Of a stretch of 64,000 nucleotides of DNA, positions 8,332 through 16,907 are shown in pieces. Position 1 is the stretch's first letter, and every line of letters begins with the position of its first letter. Below the pieces are notes generated by a model. That model did not search any database. It had not been told where the DNA came from and saw only the letters and a list, made by a program, of their open reading frames with translations. Where the stretch lies: positions 2,170,001 to 2,234,000 of the forward strand of contig NZ_AP023362.1 in assembly GCF_018326285.1 (NCBI RefSeq), in the 5' to 3' direction. The translations under genes and the position numbers were made by a program. Source of the stretch: Mycolicibacterium sp. TY81 (GTDB taxonomy: Bacteria; Actinomycetota; Actinomycetes; Mycobacteriales; Mycobacteriaceae).

Positions 8332-9489
8332 GTGAAACGCGAGGTCTACAGCGAAGAGCACGAGGATTACCGGGCCATGATCCGGGCCTTCGTCGAGGCC
8401 GAGGTGAGTCCGGTCTACGACGAGTGGTTCGAGAAGGGCCTCGTGCCGCGCGAGTTCTACTACAAGCTCGGCGAACTCGGCATCTTCGGCGCGGAAATCC
8501 CGGAGGAGTACGGCGGCGAGGGTCTGACCTCGTACAAGTTCCAGGCGATCCTCACCGAGGAACTGGCCCGCGCCGCGGTGTCGTTCGGCGGCTCCAGCGT
8601 GCACGTCGGTCTGTGTCTGCCCTACATCCGCGACATCGGCAACGAAGAGCAGAAGAAGCGCTGGTTCCCCGGCATGCTCAGCGGCGAGATCATGTTCGCC
8701 ATCGCGATGACCGAGCCCGGCACCGGTTCCGATCTGGCCGGAATGCGCACCACCGCAAAGCTTTCCGAGGACGGCACCCACTACGTCCTCAACGGCTCCA
8801 AGACCTTCATCACCGGCGGTGTGCACGCCGACCGCGTGATCGTCTGCGCGCGCACGTCGGCCCCCAAGGAAGACGATCGCCGCTTCGGCATCTCGCTGCT
8901 GGTGGTCGACACCAAGCTGGAGGGCTACTCGGTCGGCCGCAAGCTCGACAAGCTGGGCCTGCGCTGCTCGGACACCGCCGAGCTCAACTTCACCGACGTC
9001 AAGGTCCCGGTCGAGGACATCCTCGGCGAGCCCGACCAGGGCTTCAACTACCTCGGCCAGAACCTGCCGCGCGAGCGGCTGGGCATCGCCGTCAGCGCCT
9101 ACGCGCAGGCCAAGGCCGCGGTCCGGTTCGCCGTGCAGTACACCAAGGATCGCACCGTGTTCGGCAAGCCGGTCGCCTCGTTCCAGAACACCAAGTTCGA
9201 GCTCGCCGCCTGCCAGGCCGACGTCGACGCGATGGAAGCTGTCGTCGACCGGGCCATGGAAGCGCACGACCTCGATGAGCTGTCCGCCGCCGACGCCGCC
9301 AAGGCCAAACTGTTCTGCACCGATGCGGCCGCGCGCGTGATCGACCGCTGCCTGCAGCTGCACGGCGGCTACGGCTACATCAACGAGTACCCGATCGCCC
9401 GGCTGTACGCCGACAACCGCGTCGGCCGCATCTACGGCGGTACCAGTGAGGTCATGAAGATGATCATCGCGAAGGACATGGGGCTCTAA
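8332..9489 (+). CDS. Acyl-CoA dehydrogenase
   Basis: 385-residue FAD-dependent acyl-CoA dehydrogenase that introduces the alpha-beta double bond into an acyl-CoA. Visible features are AMTEPGTGSDLAGM (FAD/substrate region), NGSKTFITGG, and the C-terminal LHGGYGYINEYPIARLYADNRVGRIYGGTSEVMKMIIA. The E in GGTSEVM is at the position of the family catalytic base. GTG at 8332 was chosen because AGGAG lies 6 bp upstream. It is divergent from the TetR gene and followed by a strong hairpin, so it is probably monocistronic. Substrate chain length is not apparent. Confidence 0.9.
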   Translation: MKREVYSEEHEDYRAMIRAFVEAEVSPVYDEWFEKGLVPREFYYKLGELGIFGAEIPEEYGGEGLTSYKFQAILTEELARAAVSFGGSSVHVGLCLPYIRDIGNEEQKKRWFPGMLSGEIMFAIAMTEPGTGSDLAGMRTTAKLSEDGTHYVLNGSKTFITGGVHADRVIVCARTSAPKEDDRRFGISLLVVDTKLEGYSVGRKLDKLGLRCSDTAELNFTDVKVPVEDILGEPDQGFNYLGQNLPRERLGIAVSAYAQAKAAVRFAVQYTKDRTVFGKPVASFQNTKFELAACQADVDAMEAVVDRAMEAHDLDELSAADAAKAKLFCTDAAARVIDRCLQLHGGYGYINEYPIARLYADNRVGRIYGGTSEVMKMIIAKDMGL

Positions 9490-9509
9490 AAGCGCTGTCG
9501 CAGTGTGCG

Positions 9510-9547
9510 AAGGCGCCCGTCGGAGTAACTTGATTCCCGGGCGCCTT
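9510..9547 (+). terminator. Hairpin terminator after acyl-CoA dehydrogenase
   Basis: Arms AAGGCGCCCG and CGGGCGCCTT (10 bp, perfect) with an 18-bp loop begin 20 bp after the stop codon. A short T-containing tract follows (CTGCATTTTC). This is typical of a mycobacterial terminator with a weak U tract. Confidence 0.55.
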
Positions 9548-9569
9548 CTGCATTTTCGGGCCTGTCGAG

Positions 9570-9947
9570 GTGCCCGAATCGAGGGAACGACGCAAAGTGG
9601 CAGCCCCACGACACCACGTGCACGTGTGCGACCATCCGCTCACGCGGGGTCAGGCGCGCCGGCTCAGTCGGCGCTTCGCCGTCGCGGGAGTGCAGATCGA
9701 GCCCGGGCGCCTGCAGGAGATCGCGGCGGGCGCGGCAACCGTCGGCGACGAACACATCGATGTCGCGTTCGCCATGGTCGCCATCAGCTACGTCGCGGAC
9801 CGTCGCATCGCGAAGTTGACGCGCATTCGCCGCCGGATGGGCCGCTGGCTGCTGGTGGGTGCGATGATCGTATTGAGTCTGTGTCTGCTCATCAGCTTGG
9901 CCATGGCCATCTTGACGCTGATGCAGCCGACGTTCACGGGGGTCTGA
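9570..9947 (+). CDS. Small single-span membrane protein
   Basis: 125 residues if translated from GTG 9570; GTG 9597 is an alternative start. A basic, His-rich N-terminus (RHHVHVCDHPLTRGQARRLSRRF) is followed by a soluble region and one clear C-terminal membrane helix (LLVGAMIVLSLCLLISLAMAIL, about residues 93-114). No family recognised. It is followed directly by another membrane gene, with AGGAG overlapping its stop, suggesting co-expression. Confidence 0.55.
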   Translation: MPESRERRKVAAPRHHVHVCDHPLTRGQARRLSRRFAVAGVQIEPGRLQEIAAGAATVGDEHIDVAFAMVAISYVADRRIAKLTRIRRRMGRWLLVGAMIVLSLCLLISLAMAILTLMQPTFTGV

Positions 9948-10004
9948 GGAGTCGAGATCGAGAACGTACTGACGCGCTGGGCGATCGGGGTCATCGCCTT
10001 CGCG

Positions 10005-10430
10005 ATGATCGTCGTCGCTGCCGTGCTGCCGTGGTACACCGCCCACAACGACCATGGGCACGGTTCCATGAGCGGCTGGGGAATCTGGGACATCACCGGG
10101 AACCTGGGCGCCGCGTTGCGGCCGCTGCCCTTCGCCGTGCTGATCCTGCTCGCGGCCGGCACGATGATCGTCGCCGCGGTGCGCGCCATGTTCGGCACCG
10201 CGCTGGCCGCGGCCATCGCCTGCTTCGTGGTCAGTCTGCTGCCGTTGATGACGGGCGGCGCGGTCGACCGGCGGCTGGCCGGAAGTGATTCCGTCGCAGT
10301 GGTTCTCGGTCAGGCGGTCACGCCGATGATCGTCATCGGCTTCGTGGCCTGCGTGGTGAGCTGGATCGGATATGCGCGGTGCGTGCTGCGCGCGGCGCCG
10401 AGAGCCGAGGTCGAGGTCCAGCCGGCCTGA
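10005..10430 (+). CDS. Multi-span membrane protein, start uncertain
   Basis: At least 141 residues with about four hydrophobic segments (MIVVAAVLPWYTA, FAVLILLAAGTMIVAAV, LAAAIACFVVSLLPL, MIVIGFVACVVSWIGYA). The first ATG is at 10005, but it cuts the first membrane helix: the upstream codons back to the stop at 9945 encode IGVIAFA. The only good Shine-Dalgarno (AGGAG, 9946-9950) sits 6 bp before an ATC codon at 9957. Translation may therefore begin there with a non-standard start, or a base change has altered the start codon. Function unknown; probably paired with the preceding membrane protein. Confidence 0.5.
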   Translation: MIVVAAVLPWYTAHNDHGHGSMSGWGIWDITGNLGAALRPLPFAVLILLAAGTMIVAAVRAMFGTALAAAIACFVVSLLPLMTGGAVDRRLAGSDSVAVVLGQAVTPMIVIGFVACVVSWIGYARCVLRAAPRAEVEVQPA

Positions 10431-10493
10431 CCGGCATTCCACTGATCGGACGTTCGGGCCGTCCGGGCCCGCGCCCTGCGATTTACTTCGGCC

Positions 10494-11351
10494 ATGGGTG
10501 CACAGGAACTGTTCGGTGGTGGGATCGCGGTCATCACGGGTGCCGGCTCGGGCATCGGGGCCGGACTGGCCAGGTACGCCGCCGAGCTCGGGATGACGAC
10601 GGTGCTCGCCGACGTCGACGCCGCCGCGGTCGCCGCCCTGCGCGATGAACTGTCCGCTGCCGGTGCAACCGCCGTCGACGCGGTGTGCGATGTCCGCGAT
10701 GCCGAGGCCGTGCAGGCCCTGGCCGACCGGGTCAACCGCGAGATCGGGCCGGTGCGCCTGCTGGTGAACAACGCCGGCATCGAGCAGTTCGGGTACTTGT
10801 GGGATACCCCGGTCGCCAATTGGGAGCGCGTCATGGACATCAACGTCAGCGGCGTCTTCCACGGCGTACGGGCCTTCCTGCCCGCCATGCTGGCGTCCGA
10901 CGAACCCGCGTGGGTGTGGAACATGTCGTCCGTCGGTGGCGTGTCGACGGTGCAGCTGCAGGCGCCGTACATCGTCAGCAAGCACGCCGTGCTCGCACTC
11001 ACCGAGTGCCTGCGCGTCGAGGTCGAGCTCGCCGGCCACGACGACCACGTCACCGTGCAGGCGGTGCTGCCCGGACCGGTGCAATCCAACATCTTCACGG
11101 CGGCCGGCGGTGTCGACAGTGGAAGCGGGGACGCCGCCGACGCCTCAGAGTCCGAGCGCGCGGCGATGCACCAACTCTCTGCCATGGACCCGCTCACCGC
11201 GGCCGCGGCCATCTTCGACCAGTCGGCGGCCGGCGGCTTCTATCTGACCACCCACCCCGACGCCGTCGCCGGCGCCATGGCCGAACGCGCCCGCGTCCTC
11301 AGCGAGCAGGCGATCCCCAAGCTGCGCACCCGCCGGTTCGCCACCAAGTGA
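10494..11351 (+). CDS. Short-chain dehydrogenase/reductase
   Basis: 285-residue classical SDR. The cofactor motif TGAGSGIGAGLA lies near residue 16, NNAG appears in LLVNNAGIEQFG, and the active-site serine, tyrosine and lysine are in NMSSVGGVSTVQLQAPYIVSKHA (YIVSK). The D-containing strand end (VLADVD) suggests NAD(H) preference. The C-terminal extension carries an acidic/Ser-rich segment (GSGDAADASESERAAM). Its stop codon lies in the second copy of the large palindrome. Substrate unknown. Confidence 0.87.
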   Translation: MGAQELFGGGIAVITGAGSGIGAGLARYAAELGMTTVLADVDAAAVAALRDELSAAGATAVDAVCDVRDAEAVQALADRVNREIGPVRLLVNNAGIEQFGYLWDTPVANWERVMDINVSGVFHGVRAFLPAMLASDEPAWVWNMSSVGGVSTVQLQAPYIVSKHAVLALTECLRVEVELAGHDDHVTVQAVLPGPVQSNIFTAAGGVDSGSGDAADASESERAAMHQLSAMDPLTAAAAIFDQSAAGGFYLTTHPDAVAGAMAERARVLSEQAIPKLRTRRFATK

Positions 11352-11400
11352 TTTGTGCACGATTTTCCGCGCTCGCCGCGGATTTTCGTGCACAAATCAC
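11348..11400. terminator. Large palindrome, convergent bidirectional terminator (copy 2)
   Basis: Same layout as 7567-7619: 24-bp arms (11348-11371 and 11377-11400) with a 5-bp loop. The left arm is identical to the left arm of copy 1. The right arm differs by three adjacent A/T positions, leaving a small internal bulge. The arms again provide the stop codon of the SDR gene (11349-11351) and of the opposing TetR gene (11397-11399). Confidence 0.7.
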
Positions 11401-12032
11401 CCCAGTGAGGCGAGGAGCGCGGCCAGTCCGTACTCGAACACCGCGTCGTAGTCGGTCGGCGAGCGCAGGGCGTCGACCAGTTTCTGATCCGGCCAATCGT
11501 CGCCCCACAGTGAGGGGTCCTCTTCCTCGTGCTCGCCGCTGCGGATGGCCGAAAACTGCATCAGCGCAGACGAAATCACGTGTACCTCGATGGACCGCAA
11601 GGCCAGGGCCGCCTGATTGCCGGTGATCCCCAGTGCGGCAAGTTCGGCGGCGAGGGTCTGCTGCACCGGCTGGAACAGTGATGGCGTCCGGTCGCGTTCG
11701 TGCGCGATCGCCATCAGGTGCTGGCGTTCGATGAGCGCGGTGCGCTGTGCGCGGGCCAGGGATGCGATGCGATCGGCCGGCGTGTCGCCGGTGGCGGGCA
11801 GGCTCGCCATCACCTCGATCAGCCGGTCGATCAGGTGGTCGAACAGCTTGTCCCGGCCGCCGACGTGCCAGTAGATCGAGGTGACGGCGACGCCGAGATG
11901 CTCGGACAGGCTGCGCATGGAGAAGCCCTCGACACCGTCGCGTTCCAGCAGCGCCGCGGCGGTATCCAGAATGAGTTGAGCGTCAACAGGTTTCGACGGA
12001 CCATCGGACCCGCGCTGGGTTGCCTCAGCCAT
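11397..12032 (-). CDS. TetR-family regulator
   Basis: 211-residue TetR protein. HTH at about residues 18-62 (AQLILDTAAALLERDGVEGFSMRSLSEHLGVAVTSIYWHVGGRDKLFDHLIDRL); C-terminal region TetR_C-like. The start at 12032 is supported by AAGGAGGTGG just upstream; an earlier in-frame start lacks one. It is divergent from the N-acyl-D-amino-acid deacylase, with a 15-bp palindrome between them, so it is a likely local repressor. It converges on the SDR gene at a shared palindromic terminator. Confidence 0.86.
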   Translation of the reverse strand: MAEATQRGSDGPSKPVDAQLILDTAAALLERDGVEGFSMRSLSEHLGVAVTSIYWHVGGRDKLFDHLIDRLIEVMASLPATGDTPADRIASLARAQRTALIERQHLMAIAHERDRTPSLFQPVQQTLAAELAALGITGNQAALALRSIEVHVISSALMQFSAIRSGEHEEEDPSLWGDDWPDQKLVDALRSPTDYDAVFEYGLAALLASLG

Positions 12033-12110
12033 GACCACCTCCTTCAGCCTTGCCGAACACCTAATCACACCAGGGCTGCGTCCAGTCTCTGGATCTGCCG
12101 CCCATCACGG

Positions 12111-12125
12111 TGTAACACTGTTACA
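12111..12125. promoter_or_regulatory. Operator-like palindrome upstream of the deacylase
   Basis: TGTAAC and GTTACA flank ACT in a perfect 15-bp inverted repeat, 46 bp before the GTG start of the amidohydrolase and 78 bp from the divergent TetR start. The position fits repression of both genes by the TetR protein. Confidence 0.5.
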
Positions 12126-12171
12126 GTACTGCCGCCGACGGATGTTCGCGGGCAGCAACGAGGGAGCAGAT

Positions 12172-13932
12172 GTGTTCGATCTGAAGATCACCGGTGGCAC
12201 CGTCGTCGACGGCACCGGCGCCGACCGGTTCACCGCCGACGTCGCGATCAAGGACGGCAAGATCGTCGAGGTTCACCGCCGCGGTCCGAACGACCCTGTG
12301 CTGTCCGGTGATTCGGCCGAGACCATCGATGCCACCGGCAAGATCGTCGCTCCCGGGTTCGTGGACATCCACACCCACTACGACGGCCAGGTGAGCTGGG
12401 ACAGCGTGCTGGAGCCGTCGAGCAACCACGGCGTGACGACGGTGGTCGCGGGCAACTGCGGCGTCGGTTTCGCGCCGGTGCGCCCCGGCCAGGAGGAATG
12501 GCTGATCGCGCTCATGGAGGGCGTCGAAGACATCCCCGGCACTGCCCTGACCGAGGGCATCACGTGGGGCTGGGAGAGTTTCGGCGAGTACCTCGACGTC
12601 GTCGGGCAGCGTGAACTGGCCGTCGACATGGGCACCCAGATCGCGCACGGCGCGGTCCGCGCGTACGCCATGGGGGAGCGCGGCGCCCGCAACGAACCGG
12701 CCACCGCCGACGACATCAAGGCCATGGCCAAACTGGTCCAGGACGCGATCGAGGCCGGGGCCCTGGGCTTTTCGTCGTCACGCACGTTGGCACACCGTGC
12801 CATGGACGGCGAACCCGTGCCCGGCACCTTCGCCGCGGAAGACGAGTTGTTCGCCCTGGGCCGGGCCACCGCGGCCGGTGGGGCGGCCGTCTTCGAGCTG
12901 GCCCCGCAGGGCGCGGCGGGCGAGGACATCGTCGCGCCGCGCAAGGAACTCGAGTGGATGCGCCGGCTGGGAGAGGAGATCGACTGTGCCCTGAGCTTCG
13001 CGCTCATCCAGGTCGACGCCGACCCCAATCTGTGGCGTGAGCAGCTCGATCTGTCGGCGGCCGCGCACCAGGCGGGCAGCCGGTTGTTCCCGCAGGTGGC
13101 GGCGCGGCCGTTCGGCATGTTGCTGGGCTTCCCCGGCCACCACGCGTTCACCCACCGGCCGACGTACCGCCGGCTGGTCGCCGAGTGCACGCGCGAGGAG
13201 CTCGCCGAGAAGCTGGCCGAGCCCACGGTGCGGGCCGCGATCCTGGCGGAGGAAGACCTGCCGATCGATCCCACGAAGTTGTTCGACGGCATGTTCATGC
13301 TGGCGCAGAATGCGGCAAATCGCCTGTACCACATCGGCGAACCGCCGGATTACGAGCCGACGGTCGAGCGCACCGTGGCGGCGATCGCGGAGCGCCGCGG
13401 CGTGGACCCGCTGGCCGCGATGTACGACCTGATGCTGGAAGCCGACGCCGGCGCCATGCTGATGTACCCGATGTTCAACTACTCGGACGGCAACCATGAC
13501 GCCATCCGCGAGATGCTCACGCATCCGGCCGGGGTGCTCGGGCTGTCGGACGGCGGCGCGCACTGCAGCATGATCTGCGACGCGTCGTACCCGACGTTTC
13601 TGCTGACGCACTGGGCCCGGGACCGCCATCGCGGTGAGAAGCTGCCGCTGGAGTACGTCATCCGCAAGCAGTCGCATGACACCGCCCAGCTGTACGGGAT
13701 GTCGGACCGTGGCGTCATCGCCGTCGGCAAGAAGGCGGACGTCAACGTCATCGATCTGGACGCGCTGACGCTGCACGCGCCGAAGATGGTGCACGATCTG
13801 CCCGCCGGGGGAAAACGCTTGGTGCAGGGCGCAAGTGGGTACGACGCGACGATCGTCAGCGGCACCGTCACCCGACGGCACGGCATCGACACCGGCGCGC
13901 GGCCGGGCCGGCTGGTCCGCGGCATCCGCTAG
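12172..13932 (+). CDS. N-acyl-D-amino-acid deacylase-type amidohydrolase
   Basis: 586-residue metal-dependent amidohydrolase of the D-aminoacylase family. The beta-sandwich N-terminus (LKITGGTVVDGTGADRFTADVAIKDGKI) leads into the metal-binding GFVDIHTHYDGQ (HxH near residue 67). GNCGVGFAP follows, a typical metal-bridging Cys-containing loop in this family. The C-terminal LGLSDGGAHCSMICD holds the catalytic Asp, and KKADVNVIDLDAL ends the barrel. GTG 12172 was chosen because GGGAG lies just upstream and the family starts with this beta strand. Reaction: hydrolysis of N-acyl-D-amino acids or related cyclic amides; the exact substrate is not evident. Confidence 0.85.
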   Translation: MFDLKITGGTVVDGTGADRFTADVAIKDGKIVEVHRRGPNDPVLSGDSAETIDATGKIVAPGFVDIHTHYDGQVSWDSVLEPSSNHGVTTVVAGNCGVGFAPVRPGQEEWLIALMEGVEDIPGTALTEGITWGWESFGEYLDVVGQRELAVDMGTQIAHGAVRAYAMGERGARNEPATADDIKAMAKLVQDAIEAGALGFSSSRTLAHRAMDGEPVPGTFAAEDELFALGRATAAGGAAVFELAPQGAAGEDIVAPRKELEWMRRLGEEIDCALSFALIQVDADPNLWREQLDLSAAAHQAGSRLFPQVAARPFGMLLGFPGHHAFTHRPTYRRLVAECTREELAEKLAEPTVRAAILAEEDLPIDPTKLFDGMFMLAQNAANRLYHIGEPPDYEPTVERTVAAIAERRGVDPLAAMYDLMLEADAGAMLMYPMFNYSDGNHDAIREMLTHPAGVLGLSDGGAHCSMICDASYPTFLLTHWARDRHRGEKLPLEYVIRKQSHDTAQLYGMSDRGVIAVGKKADVNVIDLDALTLHAPKMVHDLPAGGKRLVQGASGYDATIVSGTVTRRHGIDTGARPGRLVRGIR

Positions 13933-14340
13933 CCCGGTTTGGAATCCTGATGATTTCAGGAGCATCGCGATACCTCTGGGGTCGTGCAGACGCGGCAGGC
14001 CCCGCGCGAAAACTCGCATCCCAGTGATCTGTCCCGGGTCCCCGGCACTCGCCGCGAGGCGCGCCAGGTTCAGACGCCGTCGACTGCCGCACGTCGCAAA
14101 GACGTTGGCATAGAGCCTTTTTGATGCCCCAGCGCACACGCCAACGGCCGCTCCGGCGGGCATCGACGATCCCGCCGGCCTGATCTCCGGCCGGCCGGTG
14201 CGACGGCTGAGCGTCCGTCTACCGGATGTGCCGACCGATCGGCCGACTATTCCCTGCCCTGGCGCGGACACTGCCGCAACCGCCGCGATCTGCGCGCGGC
14301 TCGGCAGAGTGGTCGTACCCCGTCAGGAAGGCAGGTTGCG
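13933..14340. other. 408-bp intergenic region
   Basis: Between the deacylase and the monooxygenase operon. It contains GC-rich inverted segments around 14173-14200 (GCCGGCC, then GGCCGGCC) that could form a terminator for the upstream gene. AGGAAGG lies about 10 bp before the ATG at 14341. No convincing ORF, riboswitch or RNA gene was recognised. Confidence 0.4.
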
Positions 14341-15519
14341 ATGCCTCATTCGTCGAGCCGAATCCATCTGGCCGTGGCGCTGGACGGCGCCGGCTGGCAC
14401 CCGGCCGCGTGGCGCGAACCCGACGCGCGATCCGCCGATCTCTTCGGCGCCGGCTACTGGACCGACCTGGTCCTCGAGGCCGAACGCGGTGCATTGGACT
14501 TCGTGACCGTCGAGGACTCGTTGGCAGTCCAGTCCGACGACCCCTTCGTGCCCGACCAGCGCGTCGATCGGGTCCGTGGCCGGTTGGACGCGGTGTTGAT
14601 CGCGGCGCGGGTCGCGCCCCGTACCCAGCGGATCGGGTTGGTGCCCACGGCCGTCGTCACCCACACCGAGCCGTTCCATGTGTCGAAGTCCATCGCGACG
14701 CTCGATTACGTGAGTGCCGGCCGGGCCGGTGTGCGCGTCCAGATCGCCGGCCGCCCGGATGTCGCCGCGCACTTCGGGCGACGTGAGGCTGCGTCCCGGT
14801 CGCGGACCGACGAGTATTTCGCCGAGACCGCCGATTACGTCGAGGTGCTGCGCCGGCTGTGGGACAGCTGGGAGGACGACGCCGAGATCCGCGATGCCGC
14901 CACCGGCCGCTTCATTGATCGCGACAAGCTGCACTACATCGACTTCAGTGGCCGCTGGTTCTCGGTCAAGGGTCCGTCCATCACGCCGCGCCCACCGCAG
15001 GGGCAGCCGATCGTCGCGGCATTGGGCCACGGCCGCGCTGCCCACGAGCTGATCGCCGGCAGCGCGGACCTCGGGTTCGTCACCCCTGGCGACGCCGCAC
15101 AGGCCGTAGCTGTCGTCGAGGAAATCCGTGGGTTGCAACACGACGCCGGCCGCGGTTCCGAGACGATCCACATCTTCGGCGATGTGGTGGTGTTTCTCGA
15201 TGACAGTGCGCCGGCGGCGCAGGCCCGCCGGCGCCGGCTCGATGACGTCGCCGGTGTCGAATACCGCAGTGATGCAACAGTGTTCGCCGGAACCGCCGCG
15301 CAATTGGCCGACCTGCTGACGGAGTGGCACGGCGCCGGGCTGACGGGATTTCGGCTGCGGCCGGCGGCTCTGCCGCACGACCTGGTCCAGATCACCGAAC
15401 AACTGGTGCCCGAATTGCGGCGCCGCGGACTCTTCCGCGACGGGTACGAAGCGAACACGTTGCGTGGCCTGCTCGGGTTGCCGCGCCCGTCCAACCGTTA
15501 CGCAAGGAGCAGCCAATGA
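14341..15519 (+). CDS. LLM-class monooxygenase, NtaA/SnaA/DszA-like (first of three)
   Basis: 392-residue luciferase-like protein. MPHSSSRIHLAVALDGAGWHPAAWRE, the DLVLEAERGALDFVTVEDSL strand-helix unit and IATLDYVSAGRAGVRVQIAG match the NtaA/SnaA/DszA branch of FMNH2-dependent monooxygenases, which attack C-S or C-N bonds in compounds such as sulfonates and aminopolycarboxylates. Slightly shorter than typical members (about 440). Its stop overlaps the next start (ATGA), so it is translated together with the second monooxygenase. No dedicated flavin reductase is encoded nearby. Confidence 0.82.
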   Translation: MPHSSSRIHLAVALDGAGWHPAAWREPDARSADLFGAGYWTDLVLEAERGALDFVTVEDSLAVQSDDPFVPDQRVDRVRGRLDAVLIAARVAPRTQRIGLVPTAVVTHTEPFHVSKSIATLDYVSAGRAGVRVQIAGRPDVAAHFGRREAASRSRTDEYFAETADYVEVLRRLWDSWEDDAEIRDAATGRFIDRDKLHYIDFSGRWFSVKGPSITPRPPQGQPIVAALGHGRAAHELIAGSADLGFVTPGDAAQAVAVVEEIRGLQHDAGRGSETIHIFGDVVVFLDDSAPAAQARRRRLDDVAGVEYRSDATVFAGTAAQLADLLTEWHGAGLTGFRLRPAALPHDLVQITEQLVPELRRRGLFRDGYEANTLRGLLGLPRPSNRYARSSQ

Positions 15520-16904
15520 GCAAGCCAGTCAAGCAGATTCACCTCGCTGCGCACTTTCCGGGCGTCAACAACACCACGGTGTGGAGTGACCCGGCGGCGG
15601 GCAGCCACATCGAGTTCAGTTCGTTCGAGCACTTCGCGCGGACGGCCGAGCGCGGGAAATTCGATTTCCTGTTCCTGGCCGAGGGCTTGCGCCTGCGCGA
15701 ACAGAACGGCCAGATCTACGACCTCGACGTCGTCGGGCGTCCGGACACCTTCACCGTGCTGGCCGCGCTGGCCGCGGTGACGGAGCGAATCGGCTTGACG
15801 GGCACCATCAATTCGACGTTCAACGAACCCTATGAGGTGGCCCGGCAGTTCGCCTCCCTGGATCATCTCTCTGACGGCCGTGCGGCCTGGAACGTCGTCA
15901 CCTCGTGGGATGCGTTCACGGGCGAGAACTTTCGCCGCGGCGGGTTCCTGGCGGAGGACCAGCGCTACGAACGGGCCAAGACATTCCTGCAGACGGCGCT
16001 GGAGCTGTTCGACTCGTGGCGCGGCGACGAAATCGTGGCGGACAAGACGAGCGGCGTGTTCCTGTCCGAACCCGATGCCGGCGCGTTCGCGCACACGGAC
16101 AGCCACTTCGACATCCACGGCCGGTTCAACGTGCCACGCAGCCCGCAGGGGCGCCCGGTGATCTTCCAGGCGGGCGACTCGGACGAGGGCCGCGAGTTCG
16201 CGGCATCCGCTGCCGACGCCATCTTCTCGCGGCACAGCACGCTGGAGGCCGGGCAGGCGTTCTATACCGACGTCAAGGGCAGGTTGGCACGTTACGGCCG
16301 GCGCCATGACGAGTTACTCATCCTCCCGGCCGCGACGTTCGTGATCGGTGACACCGATGACGAGGCGGCCGACCTCGCGCACGAGGTCCGGCTCGCCCAG
16401 GTGTCCGGGCAGACCGCGATCAAGTTCCTCGAACAGCTCTGGAACCGCGACCTGTCCGACCATGACCCGGACGGGCCGCTGCCGGCGGTGGATCCCGTCG
16501 TGGGGGAGAACACCATCGCGCGCGGCCGGGCCAGCGTGCGCATGTTCCGGGACCCGCTCGCGATCGCCGCCGAGTGGCGGGCCAAGGCCGAGGCGCAGAA
16601 CCTCACCACGCGCGAGCTGATCGTCGAAGTCACCGGGCGGCAATCGTTCATCGGATCGCCCCACACCATCGCGGCGACGATCGACCGATACGTCCAGGCC
16701 GATGCCAGCGACGGATTCATCCTCGTCCCGCACATCACGCCCGGCGGCCTCGACCCGTTCGTCGACCGGGTGGTGCCACTGCTGCAGGAGCGCGGCACGT
16801 ACCGCACCGACTACACGGGCACCACACTGCGCGACCACCTGGGACTGGCGCCGCTGCCGCGGCCGGCGGTGCGCACCAACGTCTCCGCAGAAGTGGCGTC
16901 GTAG
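15516..16904 (+). CDS. NtaA/DszA-type FMN-dependent monooxygenase (second of three)
   Basis: 462-residue monooxygenase of the NtaA/SnaA/DszA family. KQIHLAAHFPGVNNTTVWSDP, FARTAERGKFDFLFLAEGLRL and RQFASLDHLSDGRAAWNVVTSWD are diagnostic, and the length matches the family. AGGAG precedes the ATG at 15516, which overlaps the upstream stop by 4 bp; the third gene begins 3 bp after its stop. The family oxidises sulfur or nitrogen heteroatom substrates using FMNH2 delivered by a separate reductase. A role in scavenging organosulfur compounds is plausible but unproven. Confidence 0.87.
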   Translation: MSKPVKQIHLAAHFPGVNNTTVWSDPAAGSHIEFSSFEHFARTAERGKFDFLFLAEGLRLREQNGQIYDLDVVGRPDTFTVLAALAAVTERIGLTGTINSTFNEPYEVARQFASLDHLSDGRAAWNVVTSWDAFTGENFRRGGFLAEDQRYERAKTFLQTALELFDSWRGDEIVADKTSGVFLSEPDAGAFAHTDSHFDIHGRFNVPRSPQGRPVIFQAGDSDEGREFAASAADAIFSRHSTLEAGQAFYTDVKGRLARYGRRHDELLILPAATFVIGDTDDEAADLAHEVRLAQVSGQTAIKFLEQLWNRDLSDHDPDGPLPAVDPVVGENTIARGRASVRMFRDPLAIAAEWRAKAEAQNLTTRELIVEVTGRQSFIGSPHTIAATIDRYVQADASDGFILVPHITPGGLDPFVDRVVPLLQERGTYRTDYTGTTLRDHLGLAPLPRPAVRTNVSAEVAS

Positions 16905-16907
16905 CTC

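Noticed and set aside
14226..14786. Open frame spanning the intergenic region and the first monooxygenase
   Set aside because: Arg/Pro-rich out-of-frame shadow; the real gene in the other frame has clear LLM motifs.
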